Shown here: in pieces, positions 54,493-64,000 of the stretch | How the letters are laid out: the number at the start of each line of letters is the position of its first letter | How positions within the stretch are numbered: position 1 is the stretch's first letter | NCBI RefSeq assembly: GCF_947179515.1 | Contig: NC_067476.1 | Coordinates: 54,829,883 to 54,893,882, forward strand | Source of the DNA: Apodemus sylvaticus | Lineage: Eukaryota; Chordata; Mammalia; Rodentia; Muridae | Reading direction: 5' to 3' | DNA length: 64,000 nt | Position numbers and translations under genes: made by a program | Notes under the pieces: model-generated | Databases searched by the model: none | What the model saw: only the letters and a program-made list of their open reading frames with translations | Told to the model about the DNA's origin: nothing

Positions 54493-55325
54493 TAAAGAAA
54501 CAGCAGTAAAATGACTTCTAATGATATTCTGCTATACCCATAGATCAATACCTCACTCAACCATTAGAGAAACTTTCTCTTGTAGTAGGTGGGAACTAAC
54601 AGATGCACAACTGAACAATGTGGAAAGAATGAAAGACTTTAGAACATTCAGTCCTAAATGGGATGTCTTCCTCACACCTCTTCTCTCAGGACTCGGGTAG
54701 AAATGTGGTAGAGGCAGTGGAAAGGTAATTAGAACTAGAATGGGCAACACCAAGGAAACAATGTCTTCCAAACACAGTAGGCCGGGTTCACATATCAACT
54801 CAGAGGCTTGTGGCAGCATGGACCAGGCTCACACAGATTCAAGCCAGACAAGGTCCCCATGCTGAAAGGCAGATGTGATCATAATCTCCCTGCCCCTAAC
54901 CAAAAATCTATCTCCAAATGACATTTTGCAAAGGAAATTAGTTTTTTCCAGTGGAATCTCACTGGGCATACTAACCACACTTAAGAGTAGGACCCATGCC
55001 CCAAAGGAGATAGCCAACACACAATGAACTTGGAGGTATTTTTGCACACTTTTTGTCTCACGTTTGCTTTGGATGAACTTTTTCTTTTCTGTCTTAAGGT
55101 CTTTTGCTTGTATATTATGATTTATGATTTTGTGTGAGTTTTGTTTTTTATGAATCTGGGTGTGTTTCTTGTGATTTTTCTTTGTTTCTGTTTTTTATTG
55201 TTTTACTTTAATTGACTTTTTTTTTCTAAAGAGAGAGAAAGTATGGAGCTGAGCAGAGAGGATCTGGGAGGAGTTGACGGAGGGCAAACAGTGGTCAGAA
55301 TTGACTAAAACAATTTTCATAAATC
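54493..55325 (+). mobile_element. Lx-type L1 3' end, part 2
   Basis: taatgatattctgctatacc, gagaaactttctcttgtagt, cattcagtcctaaatgggat, a T-rich part and a purine-rich end ggatctgggaggagttgacg. This is the most complete Lx 3' end in the window. Confidence 0.8.
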
Positions 55326-55331
55326 TTAAAG

Positions 55332-55487
55332 TTTTGTTTTGTTTTGTTTTTTAAAAAGACAGGGCTTCTCTGTGTAGGCTGGCTGTCCTGGAATTTACTC
55401 AGTAGACCAAGCAGACCTCAAAACTCATAGAGATCCACCTGCCTCTGCCTCCCAAGTGCTGGGATTAAAAGTACCATCACCCAGCAA
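55332..55487 (-). mobile_element. B1 SINE, reverse orientation
   Basis: TTTTG-repeat tail, gacagggcttctctgtgtag, gtcctggaatttactcagta, ctgcctctgcctcccaagtg. It sits at the end of the Lx fragment. Confidence 0.92.
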
Positions 55488-55628
55488 GATACTTTCTAAT
55501 ACCTGAAAAATCTTTAACAATTACACATATATAAACATATACAGGCAGATTTTTGTATTTGTATATTTCAATTAAAACAAAGCTAAAGGGCTGTTATGTT
55601 AATGAGCATAATATAGTTAAAAGAAAAA

Positions 55629-55835
55629 GCTAGAGAGATGGTTCAGTGGTTAAAAGCACTCTTGCTGCTCTTCTAGAGGACCCAGTTTTAATTCCCAGCC
55701 CCCAAAAGCCACTTCATAACCATCTGTGACTCTAGTTACAGATCCAAGGAACCCACTGACCTCGCTTAGACTCCATAGGTACCAGGAACACACATGCAAG
55801 TAGAGCCCACATGTACATAAAATGAATAAAAAAGA
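55629..55835 (+). mobile_element. B3-type SINE
   Basis: gctagagagatggttcagtg, gctcttctagaggacccagt, tttaattcccagcccccaaa and an AAATGAATAAAAAAG tail. Confidence 0.82.
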
Positions 55836-55847
55836 ACAAGTATGTAT

Positions 55848-56005
55848 TGCCAGGCAGTGGTGGCGCACGCCTGTAATCCCAGAACTTTGGGAGGCAGAGG
55901 CAGGTGGATTTCTGAGTTCGAGGCCAGCCTGGTCTACAGAGTGAGTTCCAGGACGGCCAGGGCTACACAGAGAAACCCTGTCTCAAAAAAAAAAAAAAAA
56001 AAAAA
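55848..56005 (+). mobile_element. B1 SINE with target-site duplication
   Basis: gccaggcagtggtggcgcac, gtaatcccagaactttggga, ggccagcctggtctacagag and a pure poly(A). Duplication AGAACAAG(T/C)ATGTAT at 55833-55847 and 56006-56020. It inserted at the tail of the B3 element just before it. Confidence 0.95.
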
Positions 56006-56020
56006 AGAACAAGCATGTAT

Positions 56021-56293
56021 GTACTATATTTTACTCTGTACCAATATTGTCCACAAATATTAATTTAACAAATACAATTTGCTTTTATTTAAAAATGTTT
56101 TGTGTGGGGAAAAAAACTAAATAAGAATTAACACATAAAGACAGAACCTTCTTAAACTCATGACCTTTGTTAAGTTGGACAGCATGACACAACATATTAT
56201 CATTTCAAACTATTCCATAACTAGCTTATAAAACAGCACAGTAAGATGAGTTTGTTTACTTAATATAAATTTATAACAAATATTTAAACTTAC
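56021..56293. other. Lnpk intron adjoining exon 56294
   Basis: AT-rich; no repeat recognised. Confidence 0.6.
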
Positions 56294-56352
56294 TATTTCT
56301 CTCTGTTCTCTTGGAAAAGAAGAAAATAAGCACAGTTCTTAATGTCCAGATG
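56294..56352 (-). CDS. Lnpk: Lnpk coding exon: end of second membrane segment
   Basis: 59-bp exon, most 5' Lnpk exon in the window. It has the acceptor ctctctag before 56352 and the donor gtaagt after 56294. It starts with the third base of a split Ile codon and ends with the first base of a split Asn codon. It encodes I-W-T-L-R-T-V-L-I-F-F-F-S-K-R-T-E-R-N, about residues 87-105 if the missing N-terminus is standard. The hydrophobic half completes the second transmembrane hairpin segment; the basic tail (SKRTER) begins the cytosolic region. The 3' phase fits the exon at 51970-52010 exactly. Confidence 0.95.
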
Positions 56353-56456
56353 CTAGAGAGGAAGCAAAATTCAAAACAAAATCCATCATTATACGAGGTA
56401 AATCAGAATCTACAGGCAAAAATAAAAAGTTTCAATTAGAGTTAGGGGTGCTTTTT

Positions 56457-56642
56457 TAAAAATATTTATTTGTTTGTTTGTTGTATATGAGTACACTGTA
56501 GCTGTCTCGAGACATACGAAAAGAGGGCATCGGATCCCATTACAGCCGGTTGTGAGCTGCCATGTGGTTGCTGGGATTTAAATTCAGGACCTCTGGAAGA
56601 GCAGTCAATGCTCTTTCCCACTGAGCCATCTCACCAGCCTCC
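56457..56642 (-). mobile_element. B2 SINE, reverse orientation
   Basis: TTTGTTTGTTTG tail part, gagtacactgtagctgtctc, ggttgtgagctgccatgtgg, ctcaggacctctggaagagc-like part and a terminal ccactgagccatctcaccag. Confidence 0.93.
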
Positions 56643-57159
56643 CAAAGTATCCTTATTTGTATTTGATAGAACTTTACATATAAGAGACCATAAAAATTTC
56701 CCCAATAGACTGGTAAACATTTTCAAAAAAGCAGCATACAGAATTAACATTTAAATATCAGTCTTACTAGGTACAAATAGGAACCAAGCTGGCAAAAGAA
56801 TTGGGAAAACAATCCCATTTACAATTGCTTCAAGAAAAAAAAATTAAATACTTAGCCACAGAAATGTAAGACCTCTATAATGAAAACTTTGTAAAACTGA
56901 AGAAATTTAAGACACTAAGAAACATGATATCTCCCAGACCCATGCTCATGGACTAGATGAATTAAGATTGTGAGGATGACTATATTACCAAAAGCAATCT
57001 ACAAACTCATTCAATGCAATCCCTACCAAAATTCCAACATATTGGAGAAAAGACAGGCTTTTTAGCAAATGACACTGAAAAAACTGAACATTCTCAAGTA
57101 GAATGGAAACTAGATAATTATTTCTCATATTGTACAAAAAAATGAAACCAACAACACAA

Positions 57160-57323
57160 GATGGAAAGATGGCTTGGTAGCCAACAGCACTGACTGCTCT
57201 ATCGGGAGGAAAGGAGTTCCAATCCCAGCACCGTATCAGCAGTTCACAGGCGCCTATAACTCCAGATCCCAGGATTCCAAAATCTCTCTAGCGTCTGTAA
57301 GCACATACATGCATGCGCGCGCG

Positions 57324-57379
<56 letters not shown>

Positions 57380-57384
57380 TTCTT
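57160..57384 (+). mobile_element. B3-type SINE with (GC)n(AC)n tract
   Basis: gatggaaagatggcttggta, gttccaatcccagcaccgta, cgcctataactccagatccc; the 3' part contains a GC run (57313-57332) passing into AC (to 57377). Confidence 0.75.
57313..57377. repeat. (GC)n-(AC)n alternating purine-pyrimidine tract
   Basis: Uninterrupted 65-bp alternating tract; classic Z-DNA-prone composition. Confidence 0.95.
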
Positions 57385-58345
57385 TTTAAAAGTCAATTCC
57401 AAGTGGGCCAAAGACCTTTATAAGACCTCAAGCTCTGAAACTATTGAGAAGAAAAAGAAGAGAAAATACTTCAACATATACATACACACAGGGTAAAGAC
57501 TTTCTGAATAGGATTCCAGTATAAGAAATAATGCTAACAATTGACTAATGGGATCTCAGGAAACTAAAGTTTCTATACGGCAAAGAAAAACAACTAAATG
57601 AAAAAGACAACCTACAAAATAGGAGGAAAATCCTTGCTAACTATACATCTAACAGAAGATTACCATTTACAATATACAAAGAACTCAAAAAGAAAAAAAA
57701 AAAACAATAAGAAATCAAACCACCAAATCAATGAATGGGCTAGAATAAAATGAACAGACAATTCTCAAAAGATGAAGTATAAAGTGGTCAATAAACATAT
57801 AAAAAATGTTCAACCTCACTAGCTATCTGAAAAATATAAAACTACATGATTCCATTTCTCCTCCTGGTCAAGCCAGCAGTCAGTCATTAAAAAAGCAACA
57901 ACAAATTCTCTGACAATACAGGTAAAAGGGATCCCTTATATAGACAGCTGGTGCAAATGTGGGCCAATCCGGCCATGTACATCAGCACAGAAGTTCCTGA
58001 AAAACTACAAACAGATCTATTCTAAGACACAGGTCTATCAATCCAAGGTTTAACACAACACAGAGATGCTTGTCTATCAATATGTATTGTAACACTACTC
58101 ATAACAACTAAGTTGTAGAATCAATACCTAAATGACCATCATCAGAGAAATTAATAAAGTGTGGCATATGCACATAATGGAAGTTTTTCAGTCATAAAGA
58201 AGAATAAGTTATATGTAGCTTTCAGGAAAAATCAATGTAGCTAGAGATAATCTTATCAAGGGAATTACCCAAAAAGGCAAATACCCTATTTCATTTATTT
58301 TATAAACATACATAAACTACCAGCACCCTATACAACAAATGCACA

Positions 58346-58594
58346 CAAAAATTAAAACACAAAAAATACACTGTGTCTGGATATAAATTTAGAATGTAAG
58401 AAAGAAACTTAGTTCTTTACTCCAAAATACAGCATTGCTAATCTGCAAGGCAGCTGTTAGAAGTCTTGCCTCTTCTGCTCGGACCTTCAACCGAGTCCTC
58501 TCACAACCATGATTGACTGGATGTGACAGAGGTGATAGCAAAGTTAGACAGAGCTCAGATGTGGGTCCCTCTCTGTCTTTTCTCTCTTGGATTA
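58346..58594. other. Lnpk intron, unannotated
   Basis: No repeat recognised. Confidence 0.5.
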
Positions 58595-58599
58595 CTATC

Positions 58600-59015
58600 T
58601 CTGAAAGTCAATGCGCCTGTGGGAAACAACTAATGAAGGGCTGAAACCTGCTAAACAATGTGCAAGATTCAAAGCAGATTTGAAAAAAAATTACCAAAAG
58701 ATGCCTAAAACTATACCAGATGTCCTCTCTGTATTTAGGTTCAAAATCTACTTTGAAAGTGGCAAAACAACCAGCTCTGGCATGATTTATGACTGCAGCA
58801 AGAAAAATAAATCCACACATAAGCATAGATTTACAAGATATGGCCTAATTAAAAAAAAACAAAAACAAAGATCTTCAGGAAACAAGCAAACAAATACAAA
58901 AACAGAATGAAGTCAGGCGAAGACAAAAATAAATGTAAGTAAGCCAGAAACTGGATGCCAGCAGGTGTAAACTCTGCAATGACTTTATCTGCTATGACTG
59001 TAGATTTAGTTAGTT
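58600..59015 (+). pseudogene. RPS24 processed pseudogene, decayed
   Basis: Retrocopy of the 40S ribosomal protein S24 mRNA. One forward frame keeps recognisable stretches of the protein: PDVLSVFRFKIYF, then GKTTSSGMIYD and a basic tail with KHRFTRYGL. After the frame ends, DNA resembling the RPS24 3' UTR follows (ggatgccagcaggtgtaaac, gcaatgactttatctgctat), which shows it came from a spliced mRNA. The 5' half is badly worn, and base changes and small indels are spread throughout, so it is old. No intron or poly(A) tail is clear. It lies in the Lnpk intron, antisense to Lnpk. Confidence 0.8.
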
Positions 59016-59477
59016 AGGCCTTTAGATGACTGCAGCCCAAGCCAACAGATTAACTGTAATTTATACAAGAACAAAGAACTCAGTCACTCAACTAAGCTGC
59101 TCCTAACACTTCTTGTCCTTCAGGAACTGTAAGGGACTTATTAAGCCACTAAATTCTGGGACAGTTTGCTTCATAGCTATAGATAATTCATACACTTTAA
59201 ATTGTGATGATAGGAAAACACCAAATAACTAACACTAGCCTCAACATGGTTCTTACAGCAACTATCTAAGCAGTGAAAAGCTATTGAGCATTGCCTTTTT
59301 CAAGGGAAAGGAGATAAGGAGAAAAGTTAAACATAACTTATTAGTAGCAAATCCTCACAAAATAGTCCCCTCTTGCTTACAAGGAATATGCCCCCCAAAA
59401 TTCCACCATTCTCCTCCCCAGTAATACCTGAAACACAGATTGACTGAATCCTTTACACCATTACCTTGCTAATGTTG
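59016..59477. other. Lnpk intron, unannotated
   Basis: No repeat or gene recognised. Confidence 0.5.
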
Positions 59478-59655
59478 TGACACTTTAATACAGTTCCTCA
59501 TATTGTGGTGACCCACAATCACAAAATTACTTTGTTGCTACTTCATAAATATAATTTTGCTACTGTTGTGAATCATAATGTAAATTTCTGATATGCAGGA
59601 TATCTGATGTGCAACACCCAAAGGGATTGTGACCCACAGATTAAGAACTACTGGA
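59478..59655 (+). mobile_element. URR1 DNA transposon, partial
   Basis: gtgacactttaatacagttc, cctcatattgtggtgaccca, gttgctacttcataaatata, tttgctactgttgtgaatca, ending gattaagaactactgg: opposite orientation to the copy at 54269. Confidence 0.85.
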
Positions 59656-61121
59656 CATAGGTTTTTCTTATTATGCCATACGGCAGTGTTATACTGACCA
59701 GAGTTAACTTGGCCTTCCATGTTTTAAGCCCTGATGCTTTCTTTCCTTTAATACTCTTGTATCTGGGGCTCATCATTAGAGTAAAAATTAGAGTTAACTA
59801 AAAGACTGTGATAACTTGGACAATCAGTCTGATAACCAAGAGGGACACTAAGTGACTGACGGGTCACATACTATAGCATAGTTACACTGAACAAAGGGAT
59901 GGCTGATATTCTTGACAGGGCAATGTAGTATAAGTGCCAACACATTACTCAGACCAGCAAATTTAAGTTGTAGTTCTTTTACTTCTAGAATATTACATTT
60001 AGTAATTTTCAGATTGTGGTTGGCCAGATAACTGAAACCATAGAAAGCAAAATCATAGATAAGAGTAAGTAACAACTGTACTCTGAGAAAGACTTAGAAG
60101 AAAAAAAAAGTACAGAAAGGAAAAAAAAAGTACATAGGAAATGAAACAGGAAAGGGATTGCAGAGATGGTAAATATGGGAAACCAGATATTTTTCTTAAT
60201 GAGTACTTTTTAAATAATATGTATAATTTTTTAAATGTAACTATAAGAATTGTTCTCCTCAAACCAAAACTGCCCCCATTTCTGGACAGTAAATCCTTTC
60301 AGTTTTTATCAGAACTACTCCTGAGAGAAATCAGCTCCAAACAATACTCCTAGTGTCAGCGTCCCAGGCTGTGAAAGGCCTTGCGCTCTACAATGCTTCG
60401 GTGCCATTCTTTATTCACACACAAGCTCTTACTCTTTAGGCCCAAGTTAAATGGAATTATTCTGTATTTTATAATAGAGTTTAGAAACATAATTACAGTA
60501 ATTCGAGAATCCATGCTCTACTTATCCCATCTAAGGCTTTCCTTTCCTAATAGTTAAATGAATTTATGAAAAAACAGAGACATGGTTTTGAAAATGTTTG
60601 AGTGTGTATAATGGGGTTGAGAATAATAGCACATTTTCCGTTCTCACCCAATTCTAGCTTTAGAAATCATTCAAACAAAATAAAAATAAAAATTTAATCT
60701 CCTTTTCTGGTAAAAACTGAGTTGTAGCTATAAAACCCAAACTTCAGAATAGTCGCAAAGAGGCCAGCAGGATAAATTTTCAAGTATAAAGTCTACAATT
60801 CATATCAGTAAAAATGATAAGAAAAATAACTAAAGAAAAGGAAGAGATAAAAATAAATTATTCAGAAATGCTTTGTTTATAAACAGCAGTACTTCTCTGA
60901 CAGAGAAGGAGAAAAGAGATTCTGCCCGATGAGAAAAATGCAGTTGCCTAACTTCACTGGCTGGAAAAAGATAAAATTTCACACAAAAATCTAGATAAGA
61001 AGGAAAATTCCAGTCAATCTAGAACACAGATAAAGACATTCCATTAATCCCAAATAAGTCTCATAAATAGCAGGCACCAAATCAACTCACGATACTTCTT
61101 TCTTACTATAAAACTGTTTTT
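59656..61121. other. Lnpk intron, no recognised repeat or gene
   Basis: 1.5 kb of AT-rich DNA. I searched the minus strand for the missing Lunapark N-terminal exons here and saw none. Confidence 0.5.
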
Positions 61122-61134
61122 AAAAGTACATTAT

Positions 61135-61235
61135 CAAGGCCAGCCTGGTCTACAGAGTGAGTTCCAGGACAGCCAGAGCTAATACAGAGAAACCCTGTCT
61201 CAAAAAACAAAAAACAAAACAAAACAAACAAAAAA
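61135..61235 (+). mobile_element. B1 SINE, 5'-truncated, exact duplication
   Basis: Only the 3' two thirds of B1 (caaggccagcctggtctaca, gttccaggacagccagagct) plus a CAAAA tail. The exact 13-bp duplication AAAAGTACATTAT at 61122-61134 and 61236-61248 shows it inserted already truncated. Confidence 0.95.
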
Positions 61236-61248
61236 AAAAGTACATTAT

Positions 61249-61885
61249 ATTTCAAAACTAAACCTAACTCCTATCAGGAAGTACACTAAACTTAAAACTA
61301 GAAATTCAAAGGGAGACCTCCATACTAGATCATAAGATAAAATCTAATCCTTAATATAAGTTAACTCTGCTACTGTTTTTATCTGACTGAAAATAATGAA
61401 AAGAGACGTAACAGGAACAAAGAAAATAGAAGGTGCATATGTTAACACCACAAAAAAAAAAACCAACAACAACAACAACAACAAAAAAAAACCACTTAAC
61501 TAAAGAAAGAGCACTTATCTTTTTAATTCTATTACCACAGATTAGTTGTATAAAATTGTGGGTTTCATTATAACTTTTCCTTACATATGGACATACTGTA
61601 CTTTAAGAAGATCTATTAAAATCGTTTTTAAAGGTATGGTTCCTTTCTAATAAATCAGCCACTGGCAGCATCTGGGGTTAAAGAGACTTCAACCAACACC
61701 TCATCCCTATACAGAAATCAATTAAAAATACATTATTAAGTGTAACATGTTACTTTTAAAAGGTTTAGAAGGAAAGACACAGAAGGAAACTTTGGGGCAC
61801 ATAACTAAGCAAGAGGTTCTTAAATTTGCCAAGTAAAACAAGATCCATAAAAAGAAAAATGACAAAAAGCATCTCATCAAAAAAA
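61249..61885. other. Lnpk intron, unannotated
   Basis: AT-rich; a CAA run at about 61463-61483. Confidence 0.5.
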
Positions 61886-61888
61886 AAA

Positions 61889-61911
61889 ATAATAATAATA
61901 ATAATAATAAT
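61889..61911. repeat. (AAT)n microsatellite
   Basis: Uninterrupted AAT trinucleotide run after a short poly(A). Confidence 0.95.
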
Positions 61912-61919
61912 TAAGACTC

Positions 61920-62063
61920 TGTTATGGGCCCTTGAGACGGCCCAGCAGGGAAAGGCACTTGCCATCAAGCCTAACAACTTAATACAGTCCTCAGGACCAC
62001 ACATGGCAAAGGAGAGAATCAAGTCCTTCACGTTGTCCTCTGACCTCTATACCTGGGTGTTTA
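61920..62063 (+). mobile_element. tRNA-derived SINE, B3-like variant
   Basis: gcccttgagacggcccagca, aggcacttgccatcaagcct, gttgtcctctgacctctata; its 3' end passes into the GA-rich tract. Confidence 0.65.
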
Positions 62064-62175
62064 TGTGGAGAGAAAGGAGGATGGTAGAGAGAAAGGGAGA
62101 GAGGGAAGGGGAAAGAAGGGAGGGAAGGAAGAAGGAGGGAGGGAGGGAAAGAGGGAGAGACGGAGGAAGGGAATA
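62064..62175. repeat. Polypurine (GGGA/GAAG)n tract
   Basis: About 110 bp almost purely purine on the plus strand. Confidence 0.93.
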
Positions 62176-62274
62176 GTAGGGCTGGCTGACTGAACTTACT
62201 TCAAAAGGCTGTGTTTGCCAGTTTTCTAAGTAAACTTAGGAACTATGCAGTACTATGAAACATGAAATTTGTAT

Positions 62275-62590
62275 GTAGTGGTCTGAATAAGAATGGTCTC
62301 CCGAAGTTCATACATTTGACTACTTGGTCCCCAGTTGATAGAGCTGTTTGGAAGGGATTAGGTGTGGTCTTGTTGGAGATGTGTCAGTGGAGGGAGCACT
62401 GAGGTTTCAAAGAGCCCAGTCATTTCCACTGTGCCCTCCCTCTGCCCCATAGTTGTTTTCTCTCAGCCACTATCATGTTCCCCCTGCCATGATCACCATG
62501 AACTCTAACCTTGGGAACCATGAACACCAAATTAAGTTCTTTCTAATTTACCTTGGTCATATTGTTTTGTCAACGCAATAGAAAAGTAAG
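62275..62590 (+). mobile_element. LTR-type repeat, MaLR-like
   Basis: gtctgaataagaatggtctc, gactacttggtccccagttg, gaagggattaggtgtggtct, ccttggtcatattgttttgt, with the gcaatagaaaagtaag end. Family name uncertain (ORR1 or MT class). Confidence 0.55.
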
Positions 62591-62884
62591 ATTAAAGTAT
62601 TCTTAACAGCTTCCAATTAAAGTAGGGCTATAAGAAAAGAAACAGGGACATGACCACCATTCTCAATTCCCTTGCTTAAATTTCTTCCCCAGAGTCCCAC
62701 TGTAGGAGAAAATAATTTTTAAAAAAATCTTAATTAAAAAACAAAAAACAAACATGCAAACACCATGGAGGAACTCCTCTGGGAATATCAACTTTTATAG
62801 TAATTAATTTCTGAAACTATAGAGAATAAAATGTAAAATAAAAAAGAAAAAGGAAAAAAGAAAGTGAAGGATAGATGGGTGGAT

Positions 62885-62938
62885 GATGAAAGGGAGGGAG
62901 GGAGAGAAGAGGGAGGGAGAGAAGGAGGGAGGGAGGTG
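62885..62938. repeat. (GGGA)n polypurine tract
   Basis: GGGAGGGAGGGAGAGAAGAG-type run of about 54 bp. Confidence 0.93.
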
Positions 62939-62989
62939 TTGCAAGATATTTCCTATCCTTTCACACTGAAGCAGTGAGAAGCCAGTGAT

Positions 62990-63076
62990 TGGAGGGGAGA
63001 GGGGAGGAGGAGTTAAGGGAAATGAGGGGCAGAAAGAGAGAGAGGGGGATAAGGAGAGGTCCGGAAGAGCAGAGCA

Positions 63077-63152
<76 letters not shown>

Positions 63153-63168
63153 CACACATACACACACG
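62990..63168. repeat. G/A-rich tract with (AC)n and (AG)n runs
   Basis: GGGGAGGAGG-type purines, an AC run at about 63076-63093, an AG run to about 63152 with one CAG interruption, then ACACAC again. Confidence 0.95.
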
Positions 63169-63390
63169 GATATCCAGATGGTTTCAGATGTATTTCTGGT
63201 GTTTTGGAAAGGTTAGAAATATTGGGATAAGATTTTATCTTTTTAAATTGGCATTATGTATTTGGGAGTTTTATATACATAAATGTTATTTATTTAACTA
63301 TTTAAATTAAGAGTCTATTTAAGTTTAAGAGTCATGCTTTACCAGACACTTGGAAGGAGTACTCTTTCTTAATTATTACCCACTAGAGGA

Positions 63391-63470
63391 AGGAAAAAGG
63401 AAGGAAGGAAGGAAGGAAGGAAGGAAGGAAGGAAGGAAGGAAGGAAGGAAGGAAGGAAGGAAGGAAGGAG
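63391..63470. repeat. (GGAA)n microsatellite
   Basis: About 18 uninterrupted GGAA units; matches the binding core of ETS-family factors in tandem. Confidence 0.97.
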
Positions 63471-63575
63471 ACAAAGAATACATAAGAGTACTTATAAATA
63501 ATACAATAAGCTGGAAGTATAACTAAGTGAAAGAGTGGTTGTGTAGGATGCATGGTCCACTGGGTTAAATCACCA

Positions 63576-63612
<37 letters not shown>
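63576..63612. repeat. (AC)n microsatellite
   Basis: Uninterrupted AC run of about 37 bp. Confidence 0.97.
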
Positions 63613-63614
<2 letters not shown>

Positions 63615-63639
63615 AAAAGGAGTTCACTTTAAAACGAAC

Positions 63640-63930
63640 CAACTAGAGGTGAATGCAGTTCGGTTGTAAACTATTTACCTAGCACACATAAGGCCTTAAG
63701 CTGATCTTAAGCTTCACATAAAATTAAGGGGGGTGGGGAGAGGGAACACTCACATACATGTACACACGCTCACATATACATGATGTAAACGTGTGACGCA
63801 GGCCTTTAATTCAGGCACTCAGGAAACTGAAGTAGAAAAATCAAAAGTTCCAGGCTTTGTCCAAGCTACAGGATGACTTCAAGGCGAGCCTGATTCACTG
63901 AGCAAGACCCTGTCTCAAAATAAAAACTAA
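63640..63930 (+). repeat. ID-like and B1-like pieces at the window edge
   Basis: About 63640-63735 has an ID-like order (gtgaatgcagttcggttgta, acctagcacacataaggcct). About 63794-63930 has a worn B1-like order (acgcaggcctttaattcagg, gcaagaccctgtctcaaaat). Confidence 0.5.
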
Positions 63931-64000
63931 AAGGGTACTTAGCACTAGGGGGTTGAGGAGGTGAAAAGTCAACCTTATGCTAGGAATATACCCTAGCAGT

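Larger units (their letters stand above)
9800..56352 (-). other. Lnpk: Lnpk (Lunapark) gene, 3' two thirds
   Basis: Span of the Lunapark gene inside the window, read on the minus strand. Lunapark is an ER membrane protein that sits at and stabilises three-way junctions of the tubular ER network, acting with atlastins and reticulons; this role is family knowledge. Seen here: nine coding exons with GT-AG borders whose phases join perfectly, a CX2C...CX2C zinc ribbon, and the LNPARK motif that gave the family its name. With a usual N-terminus of about 86 residues the protein would be about 425 residues, the length I recall for the mouse protein. The missing N-terminus (myristoylated start, first coiled coil, first membrane segment) was not found up to 64000. 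Intron sizes in gene order are 4283, 2973, 85, 22101, 5135, 1695, 688 and 7837 bp. The lower boundary at about 9800 is only a candidate poly(A) region. In mouse this gene lies beside Evx2 and the HoxD cluster and shares its regulatory landscape (established knowledge). Confidence 0.95.
56700..58345 (+). mobile_element. Ancient L1 remnant, ORF2 C-terminal region
   Basis: Decayed but collinear with L1 ORF2: ttgggaaaacaatcccattt, gattgtgaggatgactatat, tcattcaatgcaatccctac, gggccaaagacctttataag, gctggtgcaaatgtgggcca, ataaagtgtggcatatgcac. Many stops. A B3-type SINE (57160-57384) is nested in it. Confidence 0.75.

Noticed and set aside
62804..63230. Ser/Leu-rich and Arg/Glu-rich frames near 63 kb
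   Set aside because: Translations of AC, AG and GGGA simple repeats.
56353..64000. Missing N-terminal exons of Lnpk
   Set aside because: I looked on the minus strand for the membrane segment and the myristoylated start and saw no match with splice sites; they probably lie beyond 64000.

Overview
The window is nuclear DNA of a murine rodent, most likely of the mouse lineage. It is AT-rich and intron-dominated, with many B1, B2 and B3-type SINEs, only a few ID elements, and young murine L1 elements. No bacterial, plasmid or viral gene organisation is present.

One host gene runs through the window on the minus strand: Lnpk (Lunapark), which encodes the ER three-way-junction protein. Nine coding exons can be placed to the base. 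In gene order they are 56294-56352, 51970-52010, 48913-48996, 48776-48827, 26477-26674, 21236-21341, 19470-19540, 18611-18781 and the terminal coding part 10535-10773. All introns are GT-AG and every exon phase joins without a break, giving 339 complete codons. The N-terminal part (about 86 residues in the family) is not seen and should lie beyond 64000. The 3' UTR starts at 10534 and runs toward position 1; its end is uncertain.

The rest is intron or 3' flank filled with repeats of several ages. The oldest layer holds a MIR (about 9085), a long L2 remnant (about 41740-43885), hAT-type DNA fossils (about 40840 and 50322) and ancient L1 pieces (about 21890-24060 and 56700-58345). The middle layer holds Lx-type L1 3' ends, URR1 DNA elements, MaLR-like LTR pieces, B3, B4 and ID elements, and an RPS24 retropseudogene. 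The youngest layer holds B1 and B2 copies with clear target-site duplications, and an L1 complex at 31096-38435.

That L1 complex is the most striking structure. A truncated L1 3' end is followed directly by a full-length L1 with intact ORF1 (423 codons) and ORF2 (1274 codons). One 11-bp target-site duplication brackets the pair, so the second element probably landed in the poly(A) tail of the first. The full-length copy sits in the 22.1-kb Lnpk intron, antisense to the gene, with a GC-rich promoter region that shows roughly 190-200-bp periodicity.

Other points of note are a 34-bp, seven-copy minisatellite open in three frames (7749-7986), a repeat-free intron block dense in homeodomain and TALE-type motifs (about 49230-49600), a perfect 36-bp palindrome in a B2 tail, and a dense microsatellite cluster at 62.0-63.6 kb. 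I see no convincing previously undescribed gene system; the novelty lies in repeat architecture and candidate regulatory DNA.
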